Below are positions 31,152 to 42,467 of a stretch of 64,000 nucleotides of DNA, piece after piece. The stretch comes from Zasmidium citrigriseum (Eukaryota; Ascomycota; Dothideomycetes; Mycosphaerellales; Mycosphaerellaceae), in contig NHNW01000030.1 in NCBI GenBank assembly GCA_002786025.1, positions 1 through 64,000 of the forward strand, given 5' to 3'. Position numbers and translations under genes: made by a program. Under the pieces are notes generated by a model. It made no database searches and was not told the DNA's origin. It saw only the letters and a program-made list of their open reading frames with translations. Numbering within the stretch: the stretch's first letter is position 1; the number at the start of each line of letters is the position of its first letter.

Positions 31152-33235
31152 TCAGTCCAGTTTCCTGACGTACTCCACTGGTCCGACGTATCTGAATCTT
31201 GCCCAGACGAAGTAGAAGATAACGCCCCAAACTGCAACGCCCGTGAAGACTACCGATGACCAATTCATCGAGCTCGGGTACAGATTTGGTAGAGGTGTTG
31301 GTGGGAAGAATGCCTGTCTTCAATCAGTACTCATCTCCTAGATACTTCTCGGCAAGAATGCGTGGAAACTCACCATAACAAATACGACAGCCAGAAACGC
31401 CATAGCCAGCAAATTCACTGGCAGCCCAAAGACCCCGAGATTGAACCGAGACGGCAACATCGGTTGCCTCGACAGCCTTCTCCAGACGAAGCATCCTATG
31501 CACACACTGTAGGATGTCATGAGCACGCCGTTTGTCAACGAGACCAAGCTGTTGAATGCGACGGTGCTTCCGATGTTGATCAGGGAGAGTAAACTCGAGA
31601 TAATGAACGATGTGACGACGGCGTTGACAGGCACATCGAGGGTTGGGCTGACCTGAGACATATATCAGTAGTGAGGGATTGTGACAGAGTGGTAGATAAC
31701 TCACATGGGATAGCCAAGCTGCGTATGGTGTTCCGTTGTCTCTTGCGAATGCACTGAGATGATGTTAGCGGATGGACAGGGATCTAACAGCCGTGTGGCA
31801 GCCTGATGCAAAAACGTACAACATCTGTCGAGATGCAGAAGCCATGATGGTGACTGCACTGAAGGCGTCCATGAAGATAATGATCTGCAAACAATCAGTA
31901 TCTAGTAAGCCATGACTGCAGGATATTGCTCACCGAGGCCATGGTGTTGGTCGCTGCGAGCGATTGAGTCGAATTGTAGAACATCTCGATGAAGGGGTAT
32001 CTCGTCGGCGTGTCCAATGCTGTGAAGAGTACATCAGTACGGCATTCATATTTCAAGTGGAATTACGGGTCTCACCTGCGGTGATGTCCCCAATGCAATA
32101 CGCTGCAGTGATGGCAGTGATCCACCCCATTGCTCCGTTGAAAAACAGAGCCCACATCATCGATCGCGGGAGTGTATATGCAGCATCCTTGAGCTCCTCA
32201 GACATGTGCACAGAAGCATCTGCGCCGAGTAGTGGTACCACACAAGCTTGCATGCCGATCAAGGCTGATACTCCAGCGCTGTTCCATCCTGGATCTTGAA
32301 ATGTCGCCCAAGCGAACTCTGAAGTTGTCCTTGGTGACAAGACCCATAGTGGTACCAGGATGCAGAAGATGCCATAGATATGCACGATCAGGATACACCC
32401 TTCGACAAGGTGTAGCCGTGTAGCCAGGTAAATGTTGAACAGTGCACCGAAGATGAGCACTGCAATGACCAGGAGAGTCCCATGCCAACGTTCGTAGACA
32501 TACGTGTCTGGATAGTTCAAGACCAGCAGACCTTGTATAATCGTTCCAGCCTGGAATGCAATCGAGGCCTGCAAAGCTTGCCATCCGAGCACTCCCAGCC
32601 ATCCTGCACGTGAAGTCTCAGCCTGTCGAACATGTTTGATCGCCATGACTCGATGACTTACCCACAACGTAGCTGAGCACTCGCTGGTATTTTCTCGGTG
32701 AAAACTCACTGACCCAATGATACTGGCCTGATCGAAAGTTAGCGTCGAGATCGAGACATGCGATTCGAACCTCACCTCCTGTTGTCGGTGCCATGCTTCC
32801 CTGCACAGAGATCAGTAAAAGCACATATCCACCAGTTGGAATTGTTGGGGTTTACCATCTCCGCCATGGACATGTAGACGGCAGTGAATCCAATCCACAC
32901 AATCAACCAGGTCCAAATGAGTCCAGCTGTCCCTCCATTCTGCAATGCGATACTCAAGGTACTGAGAAGCGATTCCCAGGAACACATCAAGATTGCGCTG
33001 AAGCCAAACATCGTAATGAGGCGAAAGTTTCGTTGCACTGGACTTTCGTCAGCAAGAATGTCTCTGCAGCTCCATCTAGATTTTACTCACATTGCTGAGT
33101 CTTTCCCATCCGCGCCAGATCCCGGAGATCATTCGCAGTGCCACCTCTCGTAGCCTTGAAAGCCGCGCCATCCTGCTCATCGGCCGCTGCTGGTATGCTC
33201 TTCGCGAGCACACCAGGCGGCAATTCGGTCGCCAT
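31152..33235 (-). CDS. APC-superfamily amino acid/choline (GABA-permease-type) transporter
   Basis: Ten exons can be joined in frame from MATELPPGVLAKS (33235) to VEYVRKLD-stop (31152). Helical segments include FGFSAILMCSWESLLSTLS, the family block SMAPTTGGQYHW with VSEF following, LLGWQALQAS-type helices (here GVLGWQALQASIAFQAG), HMSEELKDAAYTLPRSM and FARDNGTPYAAWLSHVSP. These are hallmarks of the fungal amino acid/choline transporter family (TC 2.A.3.4). The nine introns are short, with GTGAGT/GTAAGT-like donors; one very short exon encodes GSMAPTTG. It is probably plasma-membrane located and exchanges or imports GABA, choline or amino acids; specificity cannot be read from the sequence. 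It lies head-to-tail with the AAAP transporter and divergent from the rhodopsin-like gene. Confidence 0.85.
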
Positions 33236-33919
33236 CTCGAGCTATCGCAAAGAGGTCATCGCCGGCAGCGGTCGAAAGACATGAAGTGTGAGATATGGAT
33301 GTCGTTCACCGTTGACGCAGGGTGTGTTACGGAACATCACCGACAGGACCAACAAGTAGCTCCGTACCGTAGAAGCATCACATCCCGGAGCGCTAGCCAT
33401 TCATGTGATAGTCAGCGCCGAGTCGAAGAAAAAGATGCGTGTAGCGGGGGGTTGCGGACGTCGCACTGATCGGGACAAATGTTGCCACGGCACGAGCGGA
33501 CGCGGCGCACTGCCAATCAATCTTATTCTGACTTCGTACGGCATGGTGTCGATCGCCGCATCCTCTGCGTCGAATGGACGTTTCTGACAGGCTGGCCGCG
33601 CGGTGGGAGAGCTGACGCCACCGGAGTCTGTCAGCCCCTAGCGTTTGGTACTCCCATTTTTCTGGAAGAGCAAGTCTCGCCCATCGGCAAGTGGCAGCAT
33701 GGTACCCGGACGCCTCGGAGGATCTCATCACTCTGCATGCATTGAACTTTCGATATCAGAGATTCCATCTCTCGAAATACACCCACCGTGAGCCTCCTTT
33801 TCCTGCTGCGTCGTCGAGTCGGCGAGGAGATAAGATACAAGCTGGACTGGAGCTGCTGCTTCGCCTACGAGAGGAGCTGCTGCGCTACGCCATCATGATT
33901 GGAGCCCCTCTTCGATGAG
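33236..33919. promoter_or_regulatory. Divergent promoter region
   Basis: 684 nt between the permease gene (leftward) and the rhodopsin-like gene (rightward). No conserved site could be named and no further gene is supported. Confidence 0.45.
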
Positions 33920-35191
33920 ATGTCCACCACCCAGACGCTTTATCCGCCGCTCGCGGCCATCACGCCCAACGACCAGCGAGGAGTGCTGTGGACCATCGGA
34001 ATAATTTGTCTGGCCTTCATATACCTCACGCTCGCGCTGAGGGTGTTTGTGCGATGGCGAAGATGGCAGCCCGATGATTATGCGATTCTGGCAGCATGCG
34101 TTCTGGTGGTTGCGGAGGCGAGTGTGACTTTTGCAGCGGTGGGATTGGGCCTGGGATCGTCGAGATTGAACAGGGAGGGGAGTGAGGAAAGCATGATCTG
34201 GCGGGTGAGTGAAGAAAGAGAGAACGGCTGGCTGCTTTCTCTTTCAGCAAGCTAATGATCAACGACAGCTCTTCATCGCCAGCGAAGCCATCTTCGTGAT
34301 CGCAACTTTTGCAGCAAAAACAGCGGTGCTTTTGACTGTCGAGAGACTCCTGGCTCGAGACATGCGTGAACGCAAGCTGTTCCAGTACACTCTCGCAGCT
34401 GTCGGAATTCTCGGTCTGGCCTCCCTCCTCACAGTAACCATCAATTGCAATGGTCGGAGTTGCAATCAGGTGAGCTGCATGGAGAAACTATGTCTGCGGA
34501 GTTTGCGCTGACTTATATTTGCAGCAACCACGTTGGATCGCCGTAGCGCTAATGGACTCGGTCAGCGAAGTCTGGGGCTTCTCTTTATTCTGCAAAGTCG
34601 TCTTCTCCCTCCAGATGAAGTTGACCTTCAAATTGACTTCCGCGGCGATCCTTGGATTGAGGCTATTGTAAGTCGCAAGTGTTGGTATTGCGCAATGCCA
34701 TTCCAACTGACATGATCGACAGCTGCGTAGCGTTTGCTGGGGTCCACGCTTACTATGTCTCGATTTACGAGCATGGTGACGATCCTGCGGTGGGTGTCAT
34801 TACGCCCCTAGCCTGGCAGCAGCTTGCTCTTACTTGGTCTCTTCTCTCGGCCATGGCGGTGGCCCTGAGACCATTTATCCGCGAAATGCACACGGGGATG
34901 GGCATGGATCTTGCAAACGTTGCTGATAGTCAGTACGGACGCGGCAGCAGACGCTACGCCAACAACGCATACAAGCTGCAGGAGCTGTCCAAGACTTCGA
35001 ACTCGAACAAGCAGGCCCAGGTGGCCAACGAGAACGAGAGCAATGGAAGCAATCCGTATCGAGCGGACGATATCCAGTATTCGGCTGCCATCTATCACGA
35101 AGACCGAAAACGGAGTCTTGCCAGTCAGAGATCGCAGGAGCCTATGATCAGGCGAGAAGTGGAATATACAGTAACGTATCAGGAATCATGA
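33920..35191 (+). CDS. Fungal rhodopsin-like seven-helix integral membrane protein
   Basis: Four exons (33920-34204, 34269-34469, 34525-34667, 34723-35191) encode 365 residues. The N-terminus is PNDQRGVLWTIGIICLAFIY; helix 2 ends RVFVRWRRWQPDDYAIL, the family's RxxVRxRxxGxDD-type loop; then come IASEAIFVIATFAAKTAVLL, WGFSLFCKVVFSLQMK and FCVAFAGVHAYYVSIYEHGDD. The C-terminal tail is polar with a run of Asn/Ser/Lys (SKTSNSNKQAQVANENES). It is more diverged than the copy at 884 and lacks the ASIPTLRPL block, having a VALRPFIREM equivalent. It is divergent from the permease gene; its role is unknown. Confidence 0.8.
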
Positions 35192-35429
35192 GAGATGTGA
35201 TATGTGGAGAAGCAGCGTTCAAGCGAAGAAATGTCAGATATTTGCCTCACGTTGCACCTTCCACGTTTCCTTGGACCCTGTGACTAACTCCTCAGGCACT
35301 CGTGGCCATTTGTGCGTGCGGGGAGCTCCTCTAGTTTCCTTAGCTCCAGTATAAAGCTGGACATTGATGTGCTGTGCCTCTGCTAGATCTTTCGACATCA
35401 GCATTGAGACAACATTGTTCCTACTAGCC

Positions 35430-36480
35430 ATGGCATACAACATCCCTGATACAAACACCCCCAAGCCTCCGGGCCAGGTTCGATCCTATCCTCCACCGAC
35501 TTCAACTGGGAAAGTGGAGTTCACGGTGCCTTCGACGGGAGAGAAGGGAACGACCGTTTACAGGATCTGGGGCACATTGTCACCAGATACCACGCCTTTG
35601 ATCTGTCTTCATGGCGGACCCGGAATGCTGCATCGTTAGTCAACTTCTCCACCAGCTAGCTAAACATATCTTGCTGATGTATATTCCAGACTACATCAAG
35701 CCCATCAGCTTAATCCACTCCGACTATGGAATCCCAGTCATCATGTACGACCAACTCGGCTGCGGCGACAACACCCACATGCCCCATCACAAAGGCGACA
35801 CCTCCTTCTTCACCTTTGCCCTGCACATCGCCGAGCTGGAGAACCTCAAATCGCACCTCCAAATCAAAAACTTCTACCTCCTAGGCCAAAGCTGCGGCGG
35901 CATGGAAGCAATCGAATACGCCGTCGACCATCAACCTCCCGGCCTTCAAAAGCTCATCGTCTCCAACTCACCGGCTGCCATGCCGACCTGGTCGAAAGTC
36001 TGCAACGGCCTCCGTGCCGCTTTGCCACAAGACGTCCAAGACGCCCTCGACAAACACGAGAAAGACGGCACGACCGATTCTAAAGAATACGAAGACGCAA
36101 CCATAGCCTTCTACCGCCGTCATCTCTGCCGCGTCGACCCCTTCCCACCAGAAATCGAAGCCAGTCTCGCAGGCATCGCAGAAGACAACACCGTCTACGC
36201 CACCATGAACGGGCCGAGCGAGTTCACTGTTGTGGGAACTGTGAAGGACTGGGATTATACCGACAAGCTCAAGACGATTACGAATGAGACTGTGCCTGGA
36301 GGTGTGTTGCTGATCAATGGGCATTTTGATGAGGCGCAGGATGAAGTTGTGTGGCCTTTCTTTAATCATATTGCGGCGAGGACGAAGTGGATTACTTTTG
36401 CGCTGAGTTCGCATACGCCGTTTTTGGAGGAGACGGAGGCGTATATCAAGGCTCTGGGGGAGTTTTTGATGGCGAAGTAA
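35430..36480 (+). CDS. Proline-iminopeptidase-like alpha/beta hydrolase (S33)
   Basis: Two exons (35430-35634, 35690-36480) encode 331 residues. The oxyanion-hole motif is LICLHGGPGM, followed across the intron by YIKPIS; VIMYDQLGCGDN and the nucleophile elbow GQSCGGMEAIEYA fit the S33/proline iminopeptidase family. The C-terminal part contains GGVLLINGHFDEAQD (acid) and ALSSHTPFLEE (catalytic His). It is cytosolic by absence of a signal peptide. Similar fungal enzymes remove N-terminal proline or hydrolyse small amides, and some sit in secondary-metabolite clusters; nothing nearby indicates that here. The donor GTTAGT is slightly unusual but restores the frame exactly. Confidence 0.85.
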
Positions 36481-36791
36481 AAGGTGGTGATGGGGTTAGC
36501 TGATGCTGCGAGGTCGTCTGTCAGCTGATGCTCATGTCGGCATGAGAGTCTCCAGGCGATTCGTCAGATCTTCAATGGTTGGACCAGTGGTCTGATGAGC
36601 CTATTTCCATGTTCAGTCATGAGGTGATGTTGATAGGAAGAAAGCAAGGGATGGTGTGAGAGCAGGCCCCATCCCTGATAATCGTACCGATATCGTCAAT
36701 ATTCGACCATTCCAAATCGAGCACTAGCGCGCTTTCCTGCACTTCACTCCTGAATCCCACTTCACTTCACGCCATTCACATCGCATTGGGT

Positions 36792-37970
36792 ATGTTCGCG
36801 TCTCACTTTCTCAAGCATGTCAAACCCATATGCAGGCCTCACTTGGGCTTGGCAAATCGGCGATGGTTGAGTGATGGGAGGAATCCCTACGATCCTCTGA
36901 GGATCTTGTTCTGCGGCGCGGATGAGTTCAGCATCTACTCACTGCGAGCTGTCGAATCGCTGAAGAAGCGGATGCCGGGATGTGTAGCGTCCATCGATGT
37001 TGTTTGCAGACCGGATAAGCGGGTGGGAAGGGGTTTGAAGAAGATCCAGGAAGGTGCGTGTGAAAGCCGCCTTGAGGTGAAAGTTGCTGTTTGCTGATGC
37101 TTCCCAGTCCCGATCAAAGGCGTCGCCAAGGAGTTCGAGCTCCCAATTCACCAGATTGATACTTTCACGGGTTGGAGTCCTCCTTCACCTGTCGACCTGG
37201 TCATTGCGGTATCTTTCGGGCTTCTTGTCCCTTCGCGAATCTTGAAGGGTGCGACGTATGGCGGACTGAATGTCCATCCTTCACTGCTTCCAGATTTGCG
37301 TGGGCCTGCGCCGATCCAGCATGCGCTTCTCAAGGGTCGTACGCATACTGGCGTCACGTTGCAAACGATGCATCCCAGCCGCTTTGACCATGGGATGATC
37401 CTTGCTCAAACTCCGCCGCCTGGCATCGAGATTTCCGATGAGGGTACGCCAGATGATCTGATTCACAAGCTGGGTCCGCTTGGTGCGGAAATGCTGGTAA
37501 AAGGCATTGAGGAAGGATTGTTCGTCTCGCCGTGTCCTGTGGTGAGTGGCAAGGATCCAGGAGAGAACTCCGAGCATGCGCCAAAGATCCTGCCAGAGGA
37601 TCGACACATTGACTGGACTACCTGGACGGCGGATCGCATCTTGAGATACGACCGCGTCATTGGGAAGCTCTGGGATACGACTACTTACCAGCAATGCTTT
37701 GCTCACAGAGGCCAGGCATCGAAGCGGGTGACCTTCCACGGGCCTTGGCGTCAAACACCAGAAGGGCAGTCACAACAACTTGCGTCGTCATCATTGTCTG
37801 CCGGCAAGCCCGTGCTTTGCCGAGCGGAAGACTCGCGGCAGCCAGTGTTTGCGATGCGGACTGTGGATGGGCAGTTGCTCAGTCCAGCGTCTGCTACCAT
37901 CGAGGGCGAGCAGAAGGGCAAGGGATTGTCTTCCCTAATTCCAGCATTGAGGACTTCCAGCAAGCTGTGA
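36792..37970 (+). CDS. FMT1: Mitochondrial methionyl-tRNA formyltransferase
   Basis: Two exons (36792-37053, 37108-37970) encode 374 residues. A basic, Ser/Arg-containing presequence (MFASHFLKHVKPIC...RRWLSDGRN) suggests mitochondrial import. RILFCGADEFSIYSLRAV matches the formyltransferase N-terminus, RVGRGLKK the substrate loop, LNVHPSLLPDLRGPAPIQHAL the catalytic block, and HTGVTLQTMHPSRFDHGMILAQ the following strand. The C-terminal domain includes the DRHIDW motif. The enzyme formylates initiator Met-tRNA for mitochondrial translation. The intron has a GTGCGT donor and CTGATG branch. In its 5' region, at 36722-36732, the sequence CACTAGCGCGC is the reverse complement of the core found upstream of the 2EXR genes. 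Confidence 0.9.
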
Positions 37971-38272
37971 AGAACCATTGGATTCTTGCAACAATTCTCT
38001 TCGATCCATTGGAGGACATGGCTGCCTGCGCTCCTGCCTGCGCTCCTGCCTTCTCGTCCGCTCCTGCCGCAAGCTGGCAAACGAGTGAAGCTGAGCTCCA
38101 GGGTTTGGGGTGAGGCGCTCGGACCAATCTCATGGCATGTGATATTCACTTTTCTCTGCTTCACTCTAAGCCGCACAGTATCGGACTTCTTTCAAAATGG
38201 CAGCCTCCGTCTAACTCCCCTTCCTCGACACAACCCCTTCTCGCCAACACCTCCACCAACTCGAACGCGGCC

Positions 38273-39907
38273 ATGGATCGTGCCCTCGAGTCGACGATGC
38301 AAGCGCATCCGAGTCTAACCTCTCCAGCAACCGCACCAACCGCACCAACTTCCACAAACGTTGACGCCTCGACCTCCACCGGACGCCCTCACGCCTCGAT
38401 CAGCACCTTGCCCGCGTCTGGCGCTTCTGCACCAAATGCTATCCCACGCCCACTGATTCTGGTCCCCTACTCTTCCAGTCCTGTCATCATCAAGTCAGAA
38501 GGCATCAGGGCTCCAGCAGCGCTTCTGGAGGATCTGAACATGACGCCGCAGCCTGTGCAGCTAGCATTTCGCAACTCGCAGGCAGTAACGATCAGACTGC
38601 TGCGCAAGCCAAAGGGTGTTTCAGTCGAGGAGCTACAATTGCTCAACGAGATCGAGTACCAGCTCCAGCCATACCTCGATTCATACAAGAAGCCACCACT
38701 TTCCCACGAGCAGGTCTTCGTCATTGCCCTGGTCTTCAATCCCGGCGCCACTCTGCAAGTCGCCATCCGCTGGGTCATCGACAACTTGTCCTTCTACCGA
38801 GGTATGGTGGCCGAAGAATACGTGAGCGGCCGAGGATACACCTGCGACGGTGCCGACAGCATGTTTTCCAAGTTGGAGGCTGTCATCAACAGCTTCGACG
38901 TCCCGATCATCTCAGTCCTGGGCAAGAACGCCGCTGGCTATGAGAAGAAAGTGTTCTATGTGTCGGCCAACGAGGCGCGCATCTTTCTGGGCAGCTTTCT
39001 TCATTCTCGAGCCATGGTCAAGTTTCGCAACAAACCATTCCCATTCATGCGTTTGCCGGCGGAGCTCAGAGTGCGCATCTACGAGATGGTTCTGGGCTTT
39101 CCGAAGAGCGGCATCAGCGTGGCCAGGAAGGGTCGCGAGCCTATTGTCTCTCTCGTCACCCGCAATTACGACGTGGAGAGATCTCCTGCGATCTGGAAGA
39201 ACGTTCTCCACGGCAAATACCACTACAGCTACGATCGAATTCCCCAGGTGTTGAAGGGTCGCACTCTTGGAGATTACTTGTCCCTTCTTCGCGCGAGCAA
39301 GCAGATCTACAAGGAGTCTATGCCGGTCTTGTAAGCATTTCTGGAAAGAAGAAACAATGGTTGTTTGTCTTTGCTAACCGCTACTGATCTTTCCCTCAGC
39401 TATTCCACCAATGCCTTCATCTGCAGGGACGTATGCGACTTGTGGGAGTTGCTCGGACGCACTTCTGAAGTCCGCAAGAACCACATTCGGCATATCACTT
39501 TTGCCCACCTCCCAGGCCGCCACCACCCGACCAAGATGGTGAACGACGCCTTCAAGCAGCTCAAGGCGCTGAAGAAGCTGCGCAGTCTCGACATTCTCAT
39601 CTCGAAAGACGAGTGGCTCAATGTCCGCAAGAGAGACGGCGAGCCAAAGTACGAAGACATGACGAAGATCCCAGGCATGCCCATCCTGCGGTCGATGCGG
39701 GGTCTGGAGAAGGTGGTGATTCATGAGGATGAGAATATGGTAAGTTCGTTTCTTGTTCCTGAGGTGACGCAGCCGGCGGTCGAGCCGGCCAAGAAGAAGG
39801 TTGGAGGTAAGAAGCGGAAGGCGGGCAGCGACGGCGATGGAGCAGACGCGAGCATGAGCACGAGCACCAGCGAGCAGAAGCAGAGCAAGAAGACGAAGGC
39901 GGCTTGA
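38273..39907 (+). CDS. 2EXR-domain protein, tandem paralogue 1
   Basis: Two exons; the intron 39331-39399 (donor GTAAGC, acceptor CCCTCAG) restores CCG GTC TTC TAT. The start is uncertain: ATG at 38273 (MDRALESTMQAHPS) is preferred, but an in-frame ATG at 38132 exists. A long Ser/Thr/Pro-rich N-terminus is followed by the family block EIEYQLQPYLDSYKKPPLSH, the 2EXR motif FPFMRLPAELRVRIYEMVLGFP, LLRASKQIYKESMPVFYSTN, then KYEDMTKIPGMPILRSMRG and a Lys-rich tail (KKKVGGKKRKAG), a possible nuclear signal. It is the most diverged of the four paralogues and the only one with an intron. 2EXR proteins resemble F-box proteins but have no established biochemical role. Confidence 0.8.
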
Positions 39908-40235
39908 GCACCGAGCATCAAGCAGCAAGATCAGGATTCGAATCGACAATTCCAAGAAGAGGGAAATGAGGTGGAGAAGGACACATCAGCATGGGAAGAG
40001 GATGGATAAGCGATGGAGGAGACATGGAAAGGCCCACATTGAAGCAGGATACGAAAAGGCTTTACGGCAGGACAGCTTGGACGTTGTTGAGCTTGGAGTA
40101 AGCAGAAGTTTCTCCTCAGGCATCGAGAGAGAAATGATCACTGGCTATTGAAAACACAACCTGACTGTCTCATTCACGATTCTCAACTGGCATCGGCAAG
40201 GAAGCACTGACTCCGAATTGACTTTCCAAGGTGCG

Positions 40236-40276
40236 TCACATGCTTCAAATTCACAATCGTGCGCTAGCGATTGCAC
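40236..40276 (+). promoter_or_regulatory. Shared upstream element, copy 1 (2EXR paralogue 2)
   Basis: TCACATGCTT at 40236-40245 is followed by an A/C-rich spacer and TGCGCTAGCGATTGCAC ending at 40276. The same order occurs at 40339-40378 and upstream of paralogue 3, and partly upstream of paralogue 4. Confidence 0.6.
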
Positions 40277-40338
40277 CGGTACCACCATCCGTCTTCTGCC
40301 ATCAATCACATGCTGCGCACGCCACGTCACAACTTCCT

Positions 40339-40378
40339 TCACATGCTTGAACTCAAAGTCGCGCGCTAGTGACTGCAC
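40339..40378 (+). promoter_or_regulatory. Shared upstream element, copy 2 (2EXR paralogue 2)
   Basis: TCACATGCTT at 40339-40348, spacer, then GCGCGCTAGTGACTGCAC ending at 40378. It is a near duplicate of the copy about 100 nt upstream, and lies 190 nt before the preferred ATG. Confidence 0.6.
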
Positions 40379-40568
40379 TGACCACGCCGCACTTCAAATA
40401 GCCGTCTCGCTCCCAACTTCTTCCATCTTCATGACAAACACCTTCTGTCGCAAAGCTGCCTTCGAGAACACCACAACCTGCACAGAACCCACATCACCGA
40501 TATACCAGAACAGTGAACCCCACCAGTCGCACCCCCAACCTGCCCCGAGTCGCAACGTCGCGCCCAAT

Positions 40569-41894
40569 ATGGCCACTGAGGCGGAGAGAGAGTTGCGAAA
40601 GGAGATCCAAGAGCTGGTCGAGCCCTGGAAGACAAGCGACGACAAACCTCCGTTCACAGTCGAGGAGCTCGTGGTCATGGCTTTGGCTTGCATATCTAGC
40701 TCAGCACAAGGAGCGAACCAGCTGAAGGTTCTGGTGTGGATCACGCAGAGCTTTGCATACTACAGCACCTTGACCATCGCCCGCGCCACCTGGGCCACCT
40801 GGGGCAGCAGCGGTCGCCTTCGTACCCAACCCGCAGCCATCAGGTTGAAGTGCGACGAATTCCTACGAGATTTCGACATGGTCTTCAGACGATACGAAGT
40901 CCCGATCAGCTGCGAGCCGGATGACGAGCAAACAATTACCGAGAGTGAAACATGGAAGGTCGAGTCGTCTGCAGCCCGCATCTTCTTGCAGAACAAGCTT
41001 CGCAGCAACGAAGATGTTGCCCAGAAACCCTTCGCTTTGTTCCGTCTACCAGCCGAGCTACGCAATCGCATCTACGAGCTCGTACTGCAATTCCCAATAT
41101 CTGGACTATGTGTCAAGATCACGAATGGGGACTCCTGGTGTAAGAACCTCACGAGGAGCCCTGCTCAACTGAGGGTTATGAGAGATCAAACGTGCTCCTT
41201 CGATGCTCATTCACGAAACACTCTTGACTCGGCGTACGGTGACATTGCCAAATCATGGGATCCGATACCAGAGTCCCTTGCCGACGAGGTATTGTGTTGC
41301 GGACCAGCAGCGAAGCAGCTCAATCTGCTACTAGCCAACAAGCAACTCTACCGAGAAGCGATGCCGATATTCTTCAGCACAAACCACTTCATCTTCTCCG
41401 AAGTACGCCAGCTCCACGACTTTCTCGAATCCACCTCTATCGAGAGAAGGAACCACATCGAACATGTTGGATTCCTCTACCAGCAAGGCGACGAGAAATA
41501 CGCAGGCAGGTCGTTCAAGATGCTCAAAGAGATGTCTCATCTCCGGCAGCTCGACGTCTCGATTGGCGACGAATTCAAGAGGTTGACATTGGCAAAGTCG
41601 TCAGAATTCAAGTATCCGGATCTTCTGAAGCTGCCCGGAGTACACACTCTCCGCAGCATCCGAGGCTTGGAAGCTGTGCGATTCCACGGCGATAGTGAGG
41701 CTTTCAAGACGCTGGTGCCGGAGATGACGAAGGCGAAGAAAGAGGTGAAGGCGCCACAGAGGAAGCGGAAAGCGAAGTCAGAGGGTGATGGTAAAGCTTC
41801 GAAGGAGAGCAAGCAGGATGGATCTGAGGATCAGGGAGGTGATATGGCCGCGGGAAAGAAGACCAAGAAGGCGAAGAAAGCAAAGGGCGACTGA
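40569..41894 (+). CDS. 2EXR-domain protein, tandem paralogue 2
   Basis: Single exon, 441 residues from ATG 40569 (MATEAERELRKEIQ); an in-frame ATG at 40431 is less likely because the conserved region begins right after the later one. The conserved N-terminal block is ELVEPWKTSDDKPPFTVEEL; the 2EXR motif is FALFRLPAELRNRIYELVLQFP; then LLLANKQLYREAMPIFFSTN, HIEHVGFLYQ, KYPDLLKLPGVHTLRSIRG and a Lys-rich C-terminus (RKRKAKSEGDGKAS, KKTKKAKKAKGD) likely to direct it to the nucleus. The arrangement matches paralogues 3 and 4 throughout, so the array arose by tandem duplication followed by strong divergence. Confidence 0.85.
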   Translation: MATEAERELRKEIQELVEPWKTSDDKPPFTVEELVVMALACISSSAQGANQLKVLVWITQSFAYYSTLTIARATWATWGSSGRLRTQPAAIRLKCDEFLRDFDMVFRRYEVPISCEPDDEQTITESETWKVESSAARIFLQNKLRSNEDVAQKPFALFRLPAELRNRIYELVLQFPISGLCVKITNGDSWCKNLTRSPAQLRVMRDQTCSFDAHSRNTLDSAYGDIAKSWDPIPESLADEVLCCGPAAKQLNLLLANKQLYREAMPIFFSTNHFIFSEVRQLHDFLESTSIERRNHIEHVGFLYQQGDEKYAGRSFKMLKEMSHLRQLDVSIGDEFKRLTLAKSSEFKYPDLLKLPGVHTLRSIRGLEAVRFHGDSEAFKTLVPEMTKAKKEVKAPQRKRKAKSEGDGKASKESKQDGSEDQGGDMAAGKKTKKAKKAKGD

Positions 41895-42168
41895 TATGAC
41901 CATCGGCTGCAGATTTGAGAAGCCTCTTGTATCATCATCGGGAGGAAGCGGTGCTACGGCGGTCGTTGAGCACTCTGAGATCGTTGAGCTACCGCTGCTT
42001 GGCATGGCGGCAACATCCCAAAAGTAGAGCACGAGCAAAACCAGAAAACACTGTTGTATAATAATGTTGAGACTTTTTGATATCTAGCATGTGACTCGCA
42101 AACGATCGCACGGCGCTTCGACTGTGACGAAACAAGGTCTCATGTGCCTGGACCGTCACTTCCAAAAT

Positions 42169-42215
42169 TCACATGCTTGCACGTGCAAATTCAAGCTCGG
42201 CGCTAGTGGATGCAC
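42169..42215 (+). promoter_or_regulatory. Shared upstream element (2EXR paralogue 3)
   Basis: TCACATGCTT at 42169-42178 and GGCGCTAGTGGATGCAC at 42199-42215, in the same order and orientation as upstream of paralogue 2, about 250 nt before the ATG at 42468. Confidence 0.6.
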
Positions 42216-42467
42216 GAGCCGCTGTCGGAAACTTCAAAAGCCTCTCTGCTCGCTGCGTCTGTTCTCTTCTCAAACACAACCACTCATCTGAACTATCCAG
42301 ACCAAACACCACAGCACACCGACCGCCGCCGCACGGCCGCCCTTATCCACACCTCGTCTGGCACGAAACGCACGACTACCACGGCTGCGAAGCGACGACA
42401 AAAGCTCAACGAGCCTCAGCAACACCTCGTCGGATCGGAGAGGCAACTTGTATAATTCGTCACCATC

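Larger units (their letters stand above)
39908..40568. other. Intergenic region with two copies of a shared upstream element
   Basis: 661 nt between paralogues 1 and 2. It holds the two copies of the TCACATGCTT...GCGCTAG element listed separately. No other gene is supported. The frame of paralogue 2 is open through most of it but lacks conserved residues. Confidence 0.5.

Noticed and set aside
38020..38075. Short CTCCTGCC-type direct repeats after FMT1
   Set aside because: Two or three imperfect units only, outside any gene feature; consistent with chance in a GC-rich flank.
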